From assembly GCF_002744715.1 (NCBI RefSeq), contig NZ_KZ319367.1, forward strand, positions 62,001-126,000: a stretch of DNA of 64,000 bases, in the 5' to 3' direction. The translations under genes and the position numbers were made by a program. Under the pieces are notes generated by a model. It was not told the DNA's origin, made no database searches, and saw nothing but the letters and a program-made list of their open reading frames with translations. Below are positions 63,242 through 64,000 of the stretch, piece by piece. This DNA is from Marinobacter profundi (GTDB taxonomy: Bacteria; Pseudomonadota; Gammaproteobacteria; Pseudomonadales; Oleiphilaceae). Numbering within the stretch: the first letter of the stretch is position 1; the number at the start of each line of letters is the position of its first letter.

Positions 63242-64000
63242 TCAGGCGGCGCTGTGCATTGGGGGCATAGGACAGTCGAGTTGGTCTGCCACCAGCCGCA
63301 TCAGCTCGTATTCCCTGACTTCCACCTTGCCGTCATGCAGCACGCAATGGCCGCAGGCATCAATCACGGCCGGTTTCAGCAGTGGCGACAACGCCCGCAG
63401 GTCTGCAAGGGCCCGCTGCAGCTGTGGCAGGGTAACTTTCCGGGGCATCTGCAGGGGATGGTTCCCGCTGGCAAAGCCTGCCATCGCCTCGCCGAACAGA
63501 GTATCGGCGACTTCCGGCGAGTTACTGCCAGCCCGGGCCATCAGACTGAACAGCAGTTCCAGCGCCGGCATGACTGGCCGGTAGCTCTGGTGCCGGACCG
63601 CCGGGGCCCGCGGTGCATCGAGTGCGAGATGTTGCTGGAGAAAGCTGATCACCGCCAGTTCGAACAGGCTCATCCGCTGGTCGGCCCGGGCAAGGCGCTG
63701 GACCTGGGCCAGCAGTTGGCTGCTTTCTTCCGGGTCGAGTTTGCGCAAGGCTGGCATGGCCAGTTCCAGCGCTGGCAGCCTTACTGCAGGGCCCAGTTGA
63801 TTCAATGCCGGGATCAGTTTGTCGAGCAGGTCCCGTCTGGGGGCCAGCAACGGGTGCTCCGCCATGGTCCACAACCGACTGTCCTGCTCCGCAGGGGCGA
63901 GTTCGTGAATCAGCAGGGCGTAGCACAACTGTACGGCGCCGGCACGGGTGTAGAGCAGGTCGCGGAAGGTGGCGGGTAGCCTCGCCAACAGGTTGGCCGC
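63242..64000 (-). CDS. M48-type peptidase family protein, C-terminal part (truncated by window)
   Basis: About 252 residues run to the window edge without a start, so the 5' end is missing. The visible part has LPATFRDLLYTRAGAVQLCYALLIHELAP, a pattern I know from the region behind the protease domain in membrane M48 (Ste24-like) proteins. A helical TerB-like end follows with VIDACGHCVLHDGKVEVREY and MRLVADQLDCPMPPM. The HExxH zinc motif would lie in the missing part, so the family call is tentative. It is convergent to gspD. A stem AGCGCCGCC/GGCGGCGCT spans its stop codon (63231-63253). Confidence 0.65.
   Translation of the reverse strand, partial: AANLLARLPATFRDLLYTRAGAVQLCYALLIHELAPAEQDSRLWTMAEHPLLAPRRDLLDKLIPALNQLGPAVRLPALELAMPALRKLDPEESSQLLAQVQRLARADQRMSLFELAVISFLQQHLALDAPRAPAVRHQSYRPVMPALELLFSLMARAGSNSPEVADTLFGEAMAGFASGNHPLQMPRKVTLPQLQRALADLRALSPLLKPAVIDACGHCVLHDGKVEVREYELMRLVADQLDCPMPPMHSAA

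Overview
The window looks like ordinary chromosome of a marine, aerobic gammaproteobacterium, most probably Marinobacter or a close relative. The grounds are the high-GC codon use, the thrS-infC-rpmI-rplT-pheST-ihfA-merR block in the pseudomonad/Marinobacter order, a TAXI-type TRAP transporter, a BCCT osmolyte carrier, a VolA/Pla-1-type surface lipase, thiosulfate dehydrogenase cytochromes and a separate gspN-C-D type II secretion cluster. The genus is inferred from gene content and was not tested by any search. No prophage, insertion sequence or CRISPR array was seen.

Layout. 0-2.7 kb: the end of a YCF48/BNR-repeat protein and an RND (MMPL) exporter. 2.9-6.5 kb: a TAXI TRAP receptor and its fused permease. 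6.7-14.1 kb: the translation cluster thrS, infC (with a probable AUU start), rpmI, rplT, pheS, pheT, ihfA and a MerR regulator. 14.3-16.8 kb: a small sulfur-flavoured group (periplasmic rhodanese, periplasmic DsrE-like protein, DUF2892 membrane protein, Crp/Fnr regulator) and a VOC protein. 16.9-20.8 kb: a four-gene, translationally coupled operon encoding a ZorA/MotA-like channel with a 440-residue helical tail, a ZorB/MotB-like OmpA protein, and two flanking helical proteins of unknown function. 21-24.3 kb: a spermidine-synthase-like protein, a cold-shock protein with a long leader, tRNA-Pro(GGG) and a membrane-anchored glutamate-synthase-like flavoprotein. 24.5-29.5 kb: a BCCT transporter and, convergent to it, a three-gene retropepsin / 7TM-transglutaminase-like / ATP-grasp ligase operon.

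29.7-44.8 kb holds mostly stand-alone metabolic and regulatory genes: rmuC, an AraC regulator, a CaiB/BaiF CoA-transferase, a large lipoprotein lipase, an enoyl-CoA isomerase-like protein, class I fumarase, SelO, a glycerate-kinase-like P-loop protein and a GTDC1-type glycosyltransferase. A cluster of three palindromic REP-like repeats separates fumarase from selO. 45-46.7 kb is a two-gene cytochrome operon that reads as tsdB-tsdA. 46.9-53.8 kb contains a secreted hypothetical protein, sbcB, argG, a second AraC regulator, a response regulator with a degenerate GGDEF domain and a YajQ protein. 53.8-57.1 kb contains an AmpG-like permease that seems to lack a standard start codon, an alkyltransferase-like protein, an SDR reductase and fxsA. 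57.1-59.3 kb is groES-groEL behind a good sigma-32 promoter. 59.4-63.2 kb is gspN-gspC-gspD, and the window ends inside an M48-type peptidase gene.

The most interesting system is the 16.9-20.8 kb operon. It encodes the core of a proton-driven MotAB/ZorAB-class motor with a long cytoplasmic tail. It lacks the known Zorya effectors and carries two uncharacterised helical partners instead. All identifications come from reading the sequence and remembered family features; none was checked against a database.
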